A DNA stretch of 64,000 nucleotides from Acidobacteriota bacterium (GTDB lineage: Bacteria; Acidobacteriota; Terriglobia; Acidiferrales; UBA7541). The stretch is from NCBI GenBank assembly GCA_003223295.1, contig QHYM01000121.1, forward strand, positions 1 through 64,000, read 5' to 3'. Numbering within the stretch: position 1 is the first letter of the stretch; each line of letters starts with the position of its first letter. This document shows, in pieces, positions 9,984 through 19,909 of this stretch. Made by a program: the position numbers and the translations under genes. The notes under the pieces were generated by a model. The model made no database searches. It was not told where the DNA came from and saw only the letters and a list, made by a program, of their open reading frames with translations.

Positions 9984-10622
9984 ATGAGAACGAAATCGCG
10001 ACAAGGGAGACGGTCAAGCAGGAGGAGTGCGAGCGTGCGGAAGATCGCTCAGGCAGATCTTCCTACGCGCTATGGCCGGTTCACGATTCTTGGTTTTCAG
10101 GGGCACGGAAAGAATGAAGAAGCGATCGCGCTGGTCCGGGGAAACTTGAACGGAAAGACCGCACCGTTGGTGCGCGTGCATTCACAATGCTTGACAGGCG
10201 ACGTGCTGACCTCGCTTCGGTGCGATTGCCGCTCGCAACTCGAACTCTCGCTGAAAAAAATCGGTCAGGCTCCGTCGGGGATTCTCCTCTATCTACCGCA
10301 GGAAGGACGCGGCATCGGTTTGATGAACAAACTCCGCGCTTATCAGCTTCAGGACGGCGGGATGGACACGGTCGAGGCAAACGAGAAGCTGGGCTTCGCC
10401 GCGGATGCGCGCGAATATGATTTTTCTGCGCAAGTCCTGAAAAAACTTGGCGCAAGGCGCATCCGCCTGCTCTCCAACAATCCGGAAAAGGTGCGGCAAC
10501 TGGAACAAGCCGGGATTCAAGTCGTGGAGCGCGTTCCCTGCCAGCCGCGCGTGTCGAAGATTTCGCGCGCGTATTTGAAGACCAAAAAGCGCAAAATGGG
10601 GCACCTTCTGAAAGGAATCTAA
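9984..10622 (+). CDS. ribA: GTP cyclohydrolase II
   Basis: VRVHSQCLTGDVLTSLRCDCRSQLE...LYLPQEGRGIGLMNKLRAYQLQDGGMDTVEANEKLGF...RIRLLSNNPEK; start taken at in-frame ATG 9984. Confidence 0.9.
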   Translation: MRTKSRQGRRSSRRSASVRKIAQADLPTRYGRFTILGFQGHGKNEEAIALVRGNLNGKTAPLVRVHSQCLTGDVLTSLRCDCRSQLELSLKKIGQAPSGILLYLPQEGRGIGLMNKLRAYQLQDGGMDTVEANEKLGFAADAREYDFSAQVLKKLGARRIRLLSNNPEKVRQLEQAGIQVVERVPCQPRVSKISRAYLKTKKRKMGHLLKGI

Positions 10623-10667
10623 ATATTCCTAGGATGTTCTTCAGTGGCACTCGCGGAGTCGTGAGCT

Positions 10668-10694
10668 GAGATCCTTCGCTTCGCTCAGGATGAC
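10668..10694 (-). repeat. GTCATCCTGA...AAGGATCTC dispersed repeat copy
   Basis: Minus strand GTCATCCTGAGCGAAGCGAAGGATCTC. Confidence 0.7.
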
Positions 10695-10733
10695 AGCGCA
10701 GCGAGTTTTCTTGCGCTCAAAGTTCAGCGCCGC

Positions 10734-10937
10734 TTATCCTCCGCCGACGAATTGCACGATCTCGTAGCGGTCGCCAGCCTGGAGACTCGTTTTCTGCCAA
10801 TCTGGGCGGGAGAGAATTTCGAGATTGCGTTCGATGGCTACGCGTCCGGGGTCTAGCCCCATTTCGCGGAGCAAATCCGTGACCGTGGAGCCTGGTTTTG
10901 CGGCGTGCGGTTCTCCGTTGACGGTGATGGTAATCAT
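10734..10937 (-). CDS. thiS: ThiS-like sulfur carrier protein
   Basis: 67 aa, MITITVNGEPHAAKPGSTVTDLLREMGLDPGRVAIERN...IVQFVGGG with C-terminal GG. Confidence 0.85.
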   Translation of the reverse strand: MITITVNGEPHAAKPGSTVTDLLREMGLDPGRVAIERNLEILSRPDWQKTSLQAGDRYEIVQFVGGG

Positions 10938-10946
10938 CGGTGTTCC

Positions 10947-11588
10947 TTAGCTACGGGATGGGACGCGAGGTTTGGCGCGCAATTGGAAACGCAAATGGGC
11001 GCGAGCCTTCCCTTTGGATGCTTCGATGACCAGTGCCACCTCCGGGCCGGTCAGAGGCGGCATGTCAAATTCGAGCTTTGCCCGTCCAAGTGATCCGGTT
11101 TCAGAGGAAAATGCAGTAGGCTGCGCGGCTCCCTCCACCCGAGCCATCACCGTGGCATGTTCCACAGGCTTGTTTGCATCATCGTGAATAACGATTTGCA
11201 GCAGAGCGCGCTTGCCCGTAAGCCAAGTCTTGGCGTTCAGCAATTCCAGATGGAGAGGAGCAGGGGCTGATTCAGCCTGAACCGCAGCGTGAGGCGCCGA
11301 CGTCTTTACATCGCCGGGAACGGTCAGGCGAAGTTTGCCGGAGCGGATTTCATCGACGACACCCCGATGCTGGGTATCGACGCGGAGCCTCAAGGCCTGC
11401 TCGCGATCCGGATTGAGCGGAAGCAAGTCAAGAAAACTGTTGGTGCGGCGGTGAAGCACACGCCCCTGCAAATATACGGTCGTATCAATGAGCGCCTGAG
11501 CCGCTCCGCGCTCCTCCGTCTGGACGTGGTAGGTGTCGCCGGCGATCGTCACGTTGGAATTGTGGCCAAAAGCCATCTTTGTATTCAC
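10947..11588 (-). CDS. Conserved hypothetical protein
   Basis: 213 aa ORF ending 9 nt before thiS; divergent from nuoA1. Confidence 0.6.
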   Translation of the reverse strand: MNTKMAFGHNSNVTIAGDTYHVQTEERGAAQALIDTTVYLQGRVLHRRTNSFLDLLPLNPDREQALRLRVDTQHRGVVDEIRSGKLRLTVPGDVKTSAPHAAVQAESAPAPLHLELLNAKTWLTGKRALLQIVIHDDANKPVEHATVMARVEGAAQPTAFSSETGSLGRAKLEFDMPPLTGPEVALVIEASKGKARAHLRFQLRAKPRVPSRS

Positions 11589-11680
11589 TCCGGCCCCAGA
11601 ATTGGCAGGAGCAAGCCTCGCAGAAAGTTTCCGCTCGAATTGACCGAGCGGCTGCTAAACCGTATTATAGCAATTTGACT

Positions 11681-12052
11681 ATGACGGATTCGGGCTTACA
11701 TACCTATGCTCCACTTCTCCTACACCTGCTGATTGCCACCGGGCTCGCCGGCGCGTTGACGGCAGTTTCCGTTCTCGTGGGGTGGCGGCGGCCGAGCCGA
11801 GCGAAGCAACAGGCGTATGAATGCGGCATGGAACCCACAGGTGACGCGCGGGAACCCTTCTCCGTAAAGTTTTACCTCGTGGCGATGGTCTTCATTTTAT
11901 TCGACGTGGAAGCCATCTTTCTGTACCCCTGGGCCTACATCTTTCGCAGTTTACGCTGGTACGGCTTTGTGGAGATGATGATCTACATTGCCGTTCTCCT
12001 GGTCGGTTATCTTTATCTTTGGAAAAAGGGCGCGCTGGACTGGCACAAATAA
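11681..12052 (+). CDS. nuoA: NADH-quinone oxidoreductase subunit A (operon 1)
   Basis: YECGMEPTGDAREPFSVKFYLVAMVFILFDVEAIFLYPWA; ATG at 11681. Confidence 0.93.
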   Translation: MTDSGLHTYAPLLLHLLIATGLAGALTAVSVLVGWRRPSRAKQQAYECGMEPTGDAREPFSVKFYLVAMVFILFDVEAIFLYPWAYIFRSLRWYGFVEMMIYIAVLLVGYLYLWKKGALDWHK

Positions 12053-12600
12053 CGGCGCTCGTGGGATTGGAAATTGTGACGGAGTCTTCCAGCCAAAACG
12101 CTAATGTTGTTGTCGAGTGCTTGCGATCGTGGAGCCAACAGGCCGTTGCGGAAGTGATTGAATTCCGGGGCGAAACGACCGTCGTAGTGCCACGAGATTT
12201 GCTTCGGGCCGTCGCGGAGCGTTGCCGCGCCGATGCCAAGCTGCAGTTCAACCTGCTGACCGACGCTACCTGCGTGGACCGCTACCCGGTTGAGCCGCGG
12301 TTCGAATTGAACTACCACCTGGTGTCCATCCCCAGACGCGACAAGGTGCGGTTGCAGGTGCAGTTGAGCGGCCAAGATCCTGTGGTGGATTCGCTGGTGC
12401 CAGTTTGGCCGGGAGCCAACTGGTTGGAACGGGAGATTTTCGACCTGTTTGGCATTCGGTTCAGCGGACACCCCGATTTGCGTCGAATCCTGCTTCCCGA
12501 AGATTGGGAAGGCTATCCGTTGCGCAGAGATTATCCGGTGGAAGGCTTCCGCGACGTGCCGAGCACCGGAGAGCTTTTCAAAAAGAGCAGCATGCTATGA
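12019..12600 (+). CDS. nuoC: NADH-quinone oxidoreductase subunit C (operon 1); true start may be slightly downstream
   Basis: GANWLEREIFDLFGIRFSGHPDLRRILLPEDWEGYPLRRDYPVEGF. Confidence 0.92.
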   Translation: MEKGRAGLAQITALVGLEIVTESSSQNANVVVECLRSWSQQAVAEVIEFRGETTVVVPRDLLRAVAERCRADAKLQFNLLTDATCVDRYPVEPRFELNYHLVSIPRRDKVRLQVQLSGQDPVVDSLVPVWPGANWLEREIFDLFGIRFSGHPDLRRILLPEDWEGYPLRRDYPVEGFRDVPSTGELFKKSSML

Positions 12601-13793
12601 CAACCGTGGAAACCGTTACCGGCGCAGCCAAGACGATGGTCCTCAACATGGGACCGCAGCACCCTTCGACGCATGGCGTGCTGCGCATTTTGCTGGAGCT
12701 GGACGGCGAAACGGTGGTGAAGGCCGTACCTGACCTCGGTTATCTGCACACCGGCATCGAAAAATCCTGCGAAGACAAAACGTACTCGCAAGTTATCACG
12801 CTGACCGACCGGATGGATTATCTGAATCCGCTGGGAAACAACTTGGTGTATTGCCTGGCGGTGGAAAAGCTGCTGGGCCTGGAAGTGCCCAAGCGCGCGC
12901 AATACATTCGCGTAATGATGGTGGAGCTGCAAAGGATCTCCTCGCACTTGGTATGGCTGGGAACGCATGCCATCGACCTGGGAGCGATGTCCGTATTTCT
13001 CTATTGTTTCCGCGAGCGGGAAGAGATTTTGAACATTTTCGAAATGTTCGCCGGCCAGCGGATGATGACCAGCTATATTCGCATCGGCGGAGTGGCTCTG
13101 GACCCACCGGCGGGCTGGCGGCAGGCCGTGGACAAATTCTTGCGCATGATGCCTAGCCGCGTGGACGAATACGAGACGCTGCTCACGCAAAACCCCATCT
13201 GGATCGGGCGCACCAAGGGCGTCGGGTATATTTCACCGGAAGACGCGATTGCCCTGAGCATGACCGGCCCGACGCTGCGCGCGGCGGGGGTCGCATACGA
13301 CAACCGCAAGGTATTTCCCTACTCCAGCTACGGGGAATTCAAGTTTGAAGTGCCTACGCGCACGGAATCGGATTGCTACGCGCGGTACCTAGTGCGCGTG
13401 GCGGAGATCCGCGAAAGCCTGAAAATCGTCCGGCAGGCCATGGAAAGAATTCTCGACGAAGGACCCATCAAGGCGGAAGCGCCGGGGATCATCCCGCCGC
13501 AGCGCGAAAAGATGAAGACGGAGATGGAAGCGCTCATCTACCACTTCAAGATTTTCACCGAAGGATTCTCGCCGAAACCGGGCGATGCGTTCGTATCCGT
13601 AGAATCGCCGCGAGGCGAGCTGGGATGCTTCGTGGCCAGCGACGGCTCGCCAAAACCGCTGCGCGTGCACTTCCGATCACCATCGTTCATCAATTTGCAA
13701 GCCCTGCCGAAACTCATCGAAGGGCAATTGATCGCGGACGTGGTTGCGTGCATCGGGACGATTGACATCGTGCTCGGAGAAGTCGACAGGTAG
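12597..13793 (+). CDS. nuoD: NADH-quinone oxidoreductase subunit D (operon 1)
   Basis: [60 protein letters not shown] overlap with nuoC. Confidence 0.95.
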   Translation: MTTVETVTGAAKTMVLNMGPQHPSTHGVLRILLELDGETVVKAVPDLGYLHTGIEKSCEDKTYSQVITLTDRMDYLNPLGNNLVYCLAVEKLLGLEVPKRAQYIRVMMVELQRISSHLVWLGTHAIDLGAMSVFLYCFREREEILNIFEMFAGQRMMTSYIRIGGVALDPPAGWRQAVDKFLRMMPSRVDEYETLLTQNPIWIGRTKGVGYISPEDAIALSMTGPTLRAAGVAYDNRKVFPYSSYGEFKFEVPTRTESDCYARYLVRVAEIRESLKIVRQAMERILDEGPIKAEAPGIIPPQREKMKTEMEALIYHFKIFTEGFSPKPGDAFVSVESPRGELGCFVASDGSPKPLRVHFRSPSFINLQALPKLIEGQLIADVVACIGTIDIVLGEVDR

Positions 13794-13795
13794 CC

Positions 13796-15610
13796 ATGGA
13801 ACTTTCCCCCAAACTTTCGGCGAAATTCGAAAAACTGCAAACCAGCTATCCGGTGAAGCGCAGCGCGCTGATCCCCATGCTGATGTACGCGCAGGACGAA
13901 TTCGGCTACATCAGCGATGAAATGATCGACGAGATTGGACGGCGGCTGGACTTGAACAACGTCCAAATCGAGGAAACCCTGGCCTACTACTCGATGTTGC
14001 GGCGCAAACCCATGGGCAAGCATCACGTGCAGATTTGCACCAACGTGGCGTGCATGCTGAAGGGCGGCTACGAAGTGCTCCAGCGCGCCAAAAAGCGGCT
14101 GGAGATTGGGCACAAGGAAACCACGCAGGACGGCGTGTTCTCGCTCGAAGAAGTCGAGTGCATCGGCGCGTGCACGGGCGCACCGGCCATGCAGGTGAAC
14201 TACGACTTCTACGAAAACCTGACGCCGCTGAAATTCGACCGCATCATCGAGGACCTGGATGCAGGAAAACGGCCCGAACCGGAGCCCGTAATTTCCGGAG
14301 CGCTACACGACCGGAACGTCCTCGAGACGCCGCTCATCAGCAGGCGCTGGGGGATGAAGGATTCGCACAAGCTGGACGTGTACGTGATGCAGGGCGGCTA
14401 CCAGGCGCTGCACAAGGCGCTGAAAGAAATGACGCCGGAATCGATCATCGAAGAGGTGAAGAAATCGAGTCTGCGCGGGCGCGGTGGCGCGGGCTTCCCC
14501 ACGGGGATGAAATGGTCGTTCGTGCCGAAAGATTCGCCAAAACCGAAGTACGTGATTTGCAACGCCGATGAGTCAGAGCCGGGCACCTGCAAAGACCGGC
14601 CGTTGATGGAGATGGATCCGCACCAGCTGATTGAAGGCATGGTTATCGCGGGTCGCGCCATCAACTCCCACCAAGGCTTCATTTACATTCGCGGCGAATA
14701 CCGCTACGTGCTGGACATTGTGGATGCGGCCATCGCGGAAGCGTATGCCGGCGGTTATCTGGGAAAAAATATTTTTGGGTCGGGAGTTGATTTTGATCTG
14801 CTGATTCACACTGGCGCTGGCGCGTATGAATGCGGCGAAGAATCGGCGCTGATGGAATCGCTCGAGGGCAAGCGCGGCTATCCGCGCATCAAGCCGCCGT
14901 TTCCCGCCGTCGTGGGATTGTACGGCTGCCCGACGATTATCAACAACGTGGAGACGCTGAGCGCGGTGCCTGCGATTATCCGTGAAGGCGGTGAAGCCTA
15001 TGCCAACCGCGGCACTCCAAAAAATGGCGGAACGCGCATGCTGTGTATTGCGGGGCATGTCAAGAAGCCCGGGATTTACGAAGTGCCACTCGGCATGAAC
15101 ATGAAGAAGTTCATTTACGAAGTGGCCGGAGGAATTGCGGAAGGAAAAAAACTGAAGGCCGTGATCCCCGGAGGAAGCTCTTGCCCGCTGCTGACCGCCG
15201 ACGAGATTGACATCCCGATGGATTACGATTCGCTGGCGAAGGCCGGCTCGATGCTCGGCTCCGGCGGCATGGTGGTGATGGACGAAGACACGTGCATGGT
15301 GGATATGGCTCGCCGCATCATGCATTTCTACGCGCATGAATCGTGCGGGTGGTGCATTCCCTGCCGCGAAGGAACCACTTGGCTGCGCAAGACGCTGGAG
15401 CGATTTCACGCCGGGCTGGGCCGCGAAGAAGACATCGATCTCATCGCCGACCTGGCGAAAAACATGCTCGGGCGCACGTTCTGCCCGCTGGGCGATGCGG
15501 CGGCCATGCCAACGATCAGCATCCTGAAGAAATGGCGCGGAGAGTTTGAGGATCATTTGAAGGGACGTTGCGCTTACAAATCCGCTGGCGCGCTGGTTGG
15601 TGCAAGGTAA
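13796..15610 (+). CDS. Fused NADH-quinone oxidoreductase subunits E and F
   Basis: One 604 aa ORF: N-terminal NuoE (CTNVACMLKGG...EVECIGACTGAPAMQVN) then NuoF (GRGGAGFPTGMKWSF...CNADESEPGTCKDRPLM...ESCGWCIPCREGTTW). Confidence 0.93.
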   Translation: MELSPKLSAKFEKLQTSYPVKRSALIPMLMYAQDEFGYISDEMIDEIGRRLDLNNVQIEETLAYYSMLRRKPMGKHHVQICTNVACMLKGGYEVLQRAKKRLEIGHKETTQDGVFSLEEVECIGACTGAPAMQVNYDFYENLTPLKFDRIIEDLDAGKRPEPEPVISGALHDRNVLETPLISRRWGMKDSHKLDVYVMQGGYQALHKALKEMTPESIIEEVKKSSLRGRGGAGFPTGMKWSFVPKDSPKPKYVICNADESEPGTCKDRPLMEMDPHQLIEGMVIAGRAINSHQGFIYIRGEYRYVLDIVDAAIAEAYAGGYLGKNIFGSGVDFDLLIHTGAGAYECGEESALMESLEGKRGYPRIKPPFPAVVGLYGCPTIINNVETLSAVPAIIREGGEAYANRGTPKNGGTRMLCIAGHVKKPGIYEVPLGMNMKKFIYEVAGGIAEGKKLKAVIPGGSSCPLLTADEIDIPMDYDSLAKAGSMLGSGGMVVMDEDTCMVDMARRIMHFYAHESCGWCIPCREGTTWLRKTLERFHAGLGREEDIDLIADLAKNMLGRTFCPLGDAAAMPTISILKKWRGEFEDHLKGRCAYKSAGALVGAR

Positions 15611-15635
15611 AAGTCAAAGGGCGCGATAGGAATCC

Positions 15636-17873
15636 ATGCCAGACCAGAAACTCATCAAGCTGAAGATTAACGACCGCGAAGTGCAGGTGCCGCAGGGCAC
15701 GCTGGTCATTGAAGCGACGCGGCGGCTCGGAACGGAAGTTCCGTCGTTCTGCTATTACCCGGGGCTGTCCTTGCAAGCCGCGTGCCGGATGTGCCTGGTG
15801 GAAATTGAGAAGGCGCCGAAACTGCAGACCGCGTGCACGATGGTGGCGACCGACGGTATGGTTGTTCGAACGGATACCGAGCAGGTTCGCCAGGCGCGCA
15901 AGTACATGCTGGAGTTCCTGCTGACCAATCACCCGCTCGACTGCCCGGTCTGCGACAAAGGCGGCGAGTGCGAGTTGCAGGACATGGTGTTTCGCTACGG
16001 CGCGGACTCCAGCCGCTTCGTGGAAGAAAAAATTCACCGCCCGGAAGAAAAGTGGTCGGAGCTGGTGTATTACGATGCCCCGCGATGCATTTTGTGCTTC
16101 CGCTGCGTGCGCGTTTGCGACGAAGGCATGGACGTGAAAGCGCTTGGCGTGGGCATGCGCGGCGCGAACAGCGTGATCATCCCGAACCGAGGCGATCACC
16201 TCGAGTGCGAAGAGTGCGGGATGTGTATCGATATCTGCCCGGTGGGCGCACTCACGAGCGGGACGTATCGCTACAAAACGCGGCCGTGGGAGATGCAGTA
16301 CGTACCGACAGTTTGCGCGCACTGTTCCAACGGATGCAAAACCACGCTGAGCGTGCGCAATCACGAGATTCTGCGCGCGAACAACCGCGACTTGAGCGGA
16401 ATCAACGGTGATTTTTTGTGCGTCAAAGGACGCTTCGGCTTTGATTTCACGAATCACAAGGAACGCATTCGCCAGCCGCTGGTTCGCAGGGGCGACAAGT
16501 TGCTCCCCGTTTCCTGGGAGGAGGCGGCACAAGCCGCGGCAACGAAACTGAAAGCGGCTCATGACGCCGGCGGAAAAGAAGCGATCGGCTTCATTGGTTC
16601 GAATCGCACGTCAAATGAAGAGAATTACCTGTTGCAGCGCCTGGCGCGCGCGACCTTTGGAACCAACAACATCGATCACCACCGCACGGCGGATTATGCC
16701 GGACTCATCACGGCGCTTGGAGATCGCGCCGCCGATTCCCTTCTCACCATGGAACAGCTGTATCGATCAAAAGCTGTGCTCGTGATTGGCAACGATCCTT
16801 CCAATCAGAACCCGCTGGTGGCGTGGCAAATTCGCAGCGGCATCCGCCATTTCGGGACCAAGCTATTCCTCATCAATGCAAACGAAATCAAGCTGAAGCA
16901 CAAAGCACAGCAATTCGTGAAAATTGCCCCGGGGCAGGAAGCCGCCATCTTCAAGTGGCTGGCGCACGAAGAAGGGCAACTCCTGACTGAACTCGTCGAG
17001 CAACTCGTGCAACTCAAAGCTGCGCTTGAAGCGGAAAGCGACTTGGCAATTGTCTTTGGCGCGGAACTTTACGGAGCGGCCATCGCCACTCTCGTGGCCT
17101 TCGGCTCCAAGCTCCCTGGCAAGGCGCGCTACATGGCGCTCGGCGATTATTCCAATTCACGCGGCGCTGCGGACATGGGACTCTTGCCGGATCGATTCCC
17201 CGGCTACGCGTACGTTGGCGATCCGCACGCGCACGAATCTTTTGAGAAGTTGTGGGGTTGCGGACCGATCCCAACAACGCCGGGACTGACCGCGCCACAG
17301 ATGGTGGAGGCCGCGCAGTCCGGAAAGCTGAAGGCCCTTTACGTCGTAGGCGCGAACCCCCTGGTGCACTTTGGGAAACTCAGTGAAGGGCGCGGGAAAC
17401 TCGATCTGCTCATCGTACAGGAGATGTTCTTGACGGAAACCGCGAAAGCGGCGGACATTGTTCTTCCGGCGGCTTCCGCCTACGAAAAAGACGGCACGGT
17501 CACGAACACTTCCGGCGAAATGCAATTGGTGCGCAAGGGCGCCGAAGTGATGGGCCCGCGCAGCGACTTTGACCTGATGCGCATTCTTTCGCATCAGCTC
17601 GAGAAACTGGGACTCGGCAAAGCGTTCCATTACAAAACGCCTGGTGCGGTGTTCGAAGAAATCCGCAAAGCCGTGCCCGCTTGCAACGTGCCGCTGGCGG
17701 GCTTGCTGACCGGAGGCGCAGAGGCGACGCGCGCCCAATTCTCCCGCAATGGCCATGCTCCGTATGACATCCCCGTGGGGCTGATTCGCTCCGCCAACGA
17801 CACACTTTTCACCAGCGGCACGCTCGGCCGCTGGTGCACCATGATGGAATCTTTGCCCGAGGCGGACACCTAG
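15636..17873 (+). CDS. nuoG: NADH-quinone oxidoreductase subunit G
   Basis: [2Fe-2S] CRMCLVEIEKAP; NHPLDCPVCDKGGECELQD; CILCFRCVRVCDE; ECEECGMCIDICPVGALT; molybdopterin oxidoreductase fold. Confidence 0.93.
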   Translation: MPDQKLIKLKINDREVQVPQGTLVIEATRRLGTEVPSFCYYPGLSLQAACRMCLVEIEKAPKLQTACTMVATDGMVVRTDTEQVRQARKYMLEFLLTNHPLDCPVCDKGGECELQDMVFRYGADSSRFVEEKIHRPEEKWSELVYYDAPRCILCFRCVRVCDEGMDVKALGVGMRGANSVIIPNRGDHLECEECGMCIDICPVGALTSGTYRYKTRPWEMQYVPTVCAHCSNGCKTTLSVRNHEILRANNRDLSGINGDFLCVKGRFGFDFTNHKERIRQPLVRRGDKLLPVSWEEAAQAAATKLKAAHDAGGKEAIGFIGSNRTSNEENYLLQRLARATFGTNNIDHHRTADYAGLITALGDRAADSLLTMEQLYRSKAVLVIGNDPSNQNPLVAWQIRSGIRHFGTKLFLINANEIKLKHKAQQFVKIAPGQEAAIFKWLAHEEGQLLTELVEQLVQLKAALEAESDLAIVFGAELYGAAIATLVAFGSKLPGKARYMALGDYSNSRGAADMGLLPDRFPGYAYVGDPHAHESFEKLWGCGPIPTTPGLTAPQMVEAAQSGKLKALYVVGANPLVHFGKLSEGRGKLDLLIVQEMFLTETAKAADIVLPAASAYEKDGTVTNTSGEMQLVRKGAEVMGPRSDFDLMRILSHQLEKLGLGKAFHYKTPGAVFEEIRKAVPACNVPLAGLLTGGAEATRAQFSRNGHAPYDIPVGLIRSANDTLFTSGTLGRWCTMMESLPEADT

Positions 17874-17875
17874 CC

Positions 17876-19105
17876 GTGCGCGCGCTCTTAACCACCAACG
17901 CCGAGCTGGTCATTACGATTGTCAAAATCGCGCTGTTACTGTTCATCGTGCTCACGGTGAACGCCTACCTGACGTGGTTCGAACGCAAAGTGGTGGCGCA
18001 CATCCAGTCACGCTGGGGCCCTCACCGCGTCGGCCCGCACGGTCTGCTCCAGCCGCTGGCCGACGGCTTGAAGTTTTTGTTCAAAGAAGACCCGACACCG
18101 GCGGGCGTGGATAAATTTGTTTATTTCCTGGCGCCGTTGCTGGCGCTGGCGCTGGCGTTGACCTCCATCGCCATCATTCCGTTTGGGCCGGATCCCATCC
18201 GCCTCTTCGGCCACGACATTTACCTGGGCATTGCGCCGCTGAATTTGAACATCGGGATTCTCGCGCTCTTTGCCATCACCGCGCTGGGTGTTTATGGCGT
18301 TGCGCTTGCCGGCTGGTCGTCGAACAGCAAGTATCCGCTTCTAGGTGGGCTGCGCAGCTCGGCGCAAATGATCAGTTACGAATTGGCGCTGACCATGTCC
18401 GTGGTGGGCGTCCTGCTGATGGCGGGCAGCTTCAACTTGCGCGACATTATCAACGCGCAGGCGCGTCATCCCGAACGGGGCATTCTCGGCTGGAACATTT
18501 GGCCGCAGATTCTCGGCTTCTTCTGTTTCTTCACGGCAGCCGTAGCCGAAACCAACCGCGTGCCCTTCGATCTGCCTGAAGCCGAGTCCGAGCTTGTCGC
18601 CGGTTTTCACACCGAATACGCCAGCTTCAAATTCGCGATGTTTTTCATCGCGGAATACACCAGCATGATCACTGTCTCGTGTCTTTGCACCATCATGTTT
18701 TTCGGCGGCTGGCTGTCTCCCTTCCCTGCTTCCTGGACGGTCACGCATTATTTGCCTTCAGTGATTCTGATTCCTTTCGGGCTATGGGTCATTATGGACG
18801 GCGTCCGGTACGAAACCATTTTCGGCCGGCTCGTTTTGCCTGCCATGGGAACGGCCATCACCGCCCTTGGCCTGGTTCTCATCGTGTTTCCCCAAGTCAA
18901 TGCGTTCATCCAGGCGCCCTTCTGGCTGCTATCGAAAATCCTGACCTTCCTGTTCGTTTACGTGTGGATGCGTGGTACTCTGCCGCGTTTCCGCTACGAC
19001 CAGTTGATGGCTTTCGGATGGAAACTGCTTCTGCCCCTCTCCATCGTGAATGTGATTCTGACTAGCTTCGTGATCCTCGCGAAGATGCAATGGGGTGCGC
19101 AATGA
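17876..19105 (+). CDS. nuoH: NADH-quinone oxidoreductase subunit H (operon 1)
   Basis: YLTWFERKVVAHIQSRWGPHRVGPHGLLQPLADGLKFLFKED; AETNRVPFDLPEAESELVAGFHTEY; GTG start. Confidence 0.93.
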   Translation: MRALLTTNAELVITIVKIALLLFIVLTVNAYLTWFERKVVAHIQSRWGPHRVGPHGLLQPLADGLKFLFKEDPTPAGVDKFVYFLAPLLALALALTSIAIIPFGPDPIRLFGHDIYLGIAPLNLNIGILALFAITALGVYGVALAGWSSNSKYPLLGGLRSSAQMISYELALTMSVVGVLLMAGSFNLRDIINAQARHPERGILGWNIWPQILGFFCFFTAAVAETNRVPFDLPEAESELVAGFHTEYASFKFAMFFIAEYTSMITVSCLCTIMFFGGWLSPFPASWTVTHYLPSVILIPFGLWVIMDGVRYETIFGRLVLPAMGTAITALGLVLIVFPQVNAFIQAPFWLLSKILTFLFVYVWMRGTLPRFRYDQLMAFGWKLLLPLSIVNVILTSFVILAKMQWGAQ

Positions 19106-19605
19106 CCGCGCCGCTCGTGGTTTTCTTTGGGCTGGCGGCGCTCGCGGTCATCGGCGCGGTCAGCCTGATTCTGCAAAAGCACCCGATTCACAGCGCGCTT
19201 TCGCTCATCGTCGTGATGGTCGCGCTCGCCGGGCTGTACCTGCTGATGGGCGCGGAGTTCGTCGCCGCCGTGCAGATCATCGTCTATGGCGGCGCGATCA
19301 TGGTGCTTTTCGTTTTCGTGATTATGCTGCTGAATGCCGGCGTGGAAGAACATACCAGCCTTTCGAAGATGGCGGGCCCGCCAGGGCTGCTTCTCGTGCT
19401 CGCGCTTGCGGGATTCATCGCCGCAACCGTCGCGAGGTCCGGAGCGAGCGTGCAGGCTGCGACACAAACCGGCGCGCTGTCTTCCACCAAAGGGATTTCG
19501 GAGATGGTCTTCAAGGACTTCGTTTATCCCTTCGAATTGACCTCGTTCCTGGTTCTTGTGGCGATTCTGGGCGCAACCGTTCTAGCGCACCGGGAGAAAA
19601 GCTGA
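19102..19605 (+). CDS. nuoJ: NADH-quinone oxidoreductase subunit J (operon 1)
   Basis: HPIHSALSLIVVMVALAGLYLLMGAEFVAAVQIIVYGGAIMVLFVFVIMLLN; ATGA overlap with nuoH. Confidence 0.92.
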   Translation: MTAPLVVFFGLAALAVIGAVSLILQKHPIHSALSLIVVMVALAGLYLLMGAEFVAAVQIIVYGGAIMVLFVFVIMLLNAGVEEHTSLSKMAGPPGLLLVLALAGFIAATVARSGASVQAATQTGALSSTKGISEMVFKDFVYPFELTSFLVLVAILGATVLAHREKS

Positions 19606-19606
19606 G

Positions 19607-19909
19607 ATGGTCCCGACGAACTATTACGTGATTCTGAGCGCGGTTTTGTTTGGCCTGGGAGTGTTTGCGTTCATTTTCAAGCGCAACGTCATCACCATTT
19701 TCATGTCCATCGAGTTGATGCTCAACGCCGTGAATCTCGCGTTCGTGGCCTTTAGCCAGGCGCTCGGCAAACTGGACGGACAAGTTTTCGTTTTATTCGT
19801 AATTGTGGTCGCGGCGGCGGAAGCGGCCGTGGGCCTGGGAATCATCATCCTGATTGCGCGCAACCGGCAGACGCTCAATGTCGAGCGCGTGGACCTGCTC
19901 AAACTCTGA
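19607..19909 (+). CDS. nuoK: NADH-quinone oxidoreductase subunit K (operon 1)
   Basis: NVITIFMSIELMLNAVNLAFVAFSQ...VVAAAEAAVGLGIIILIARNR. Confidence 0.93.
   Translation: MVPTNYYVILSAVLFGLGVFAFIFKRNVITIFMSIELMLNAVNLAFVAFSQALGKLDGQVFVLFVIVVAAAEAAVGLGIIILIARNRQTLNVERVDLLKL

Noticed and set aside
14573-15556. 327-aa antisense ORF opposite nuoEF, and similar long antisense ORFs across the nuo and glyoxylate genes
   Set aside because: High-GC shadow ORFs; His/Arg/Gln-rich translations with no domain, opposite strongly conserved genes
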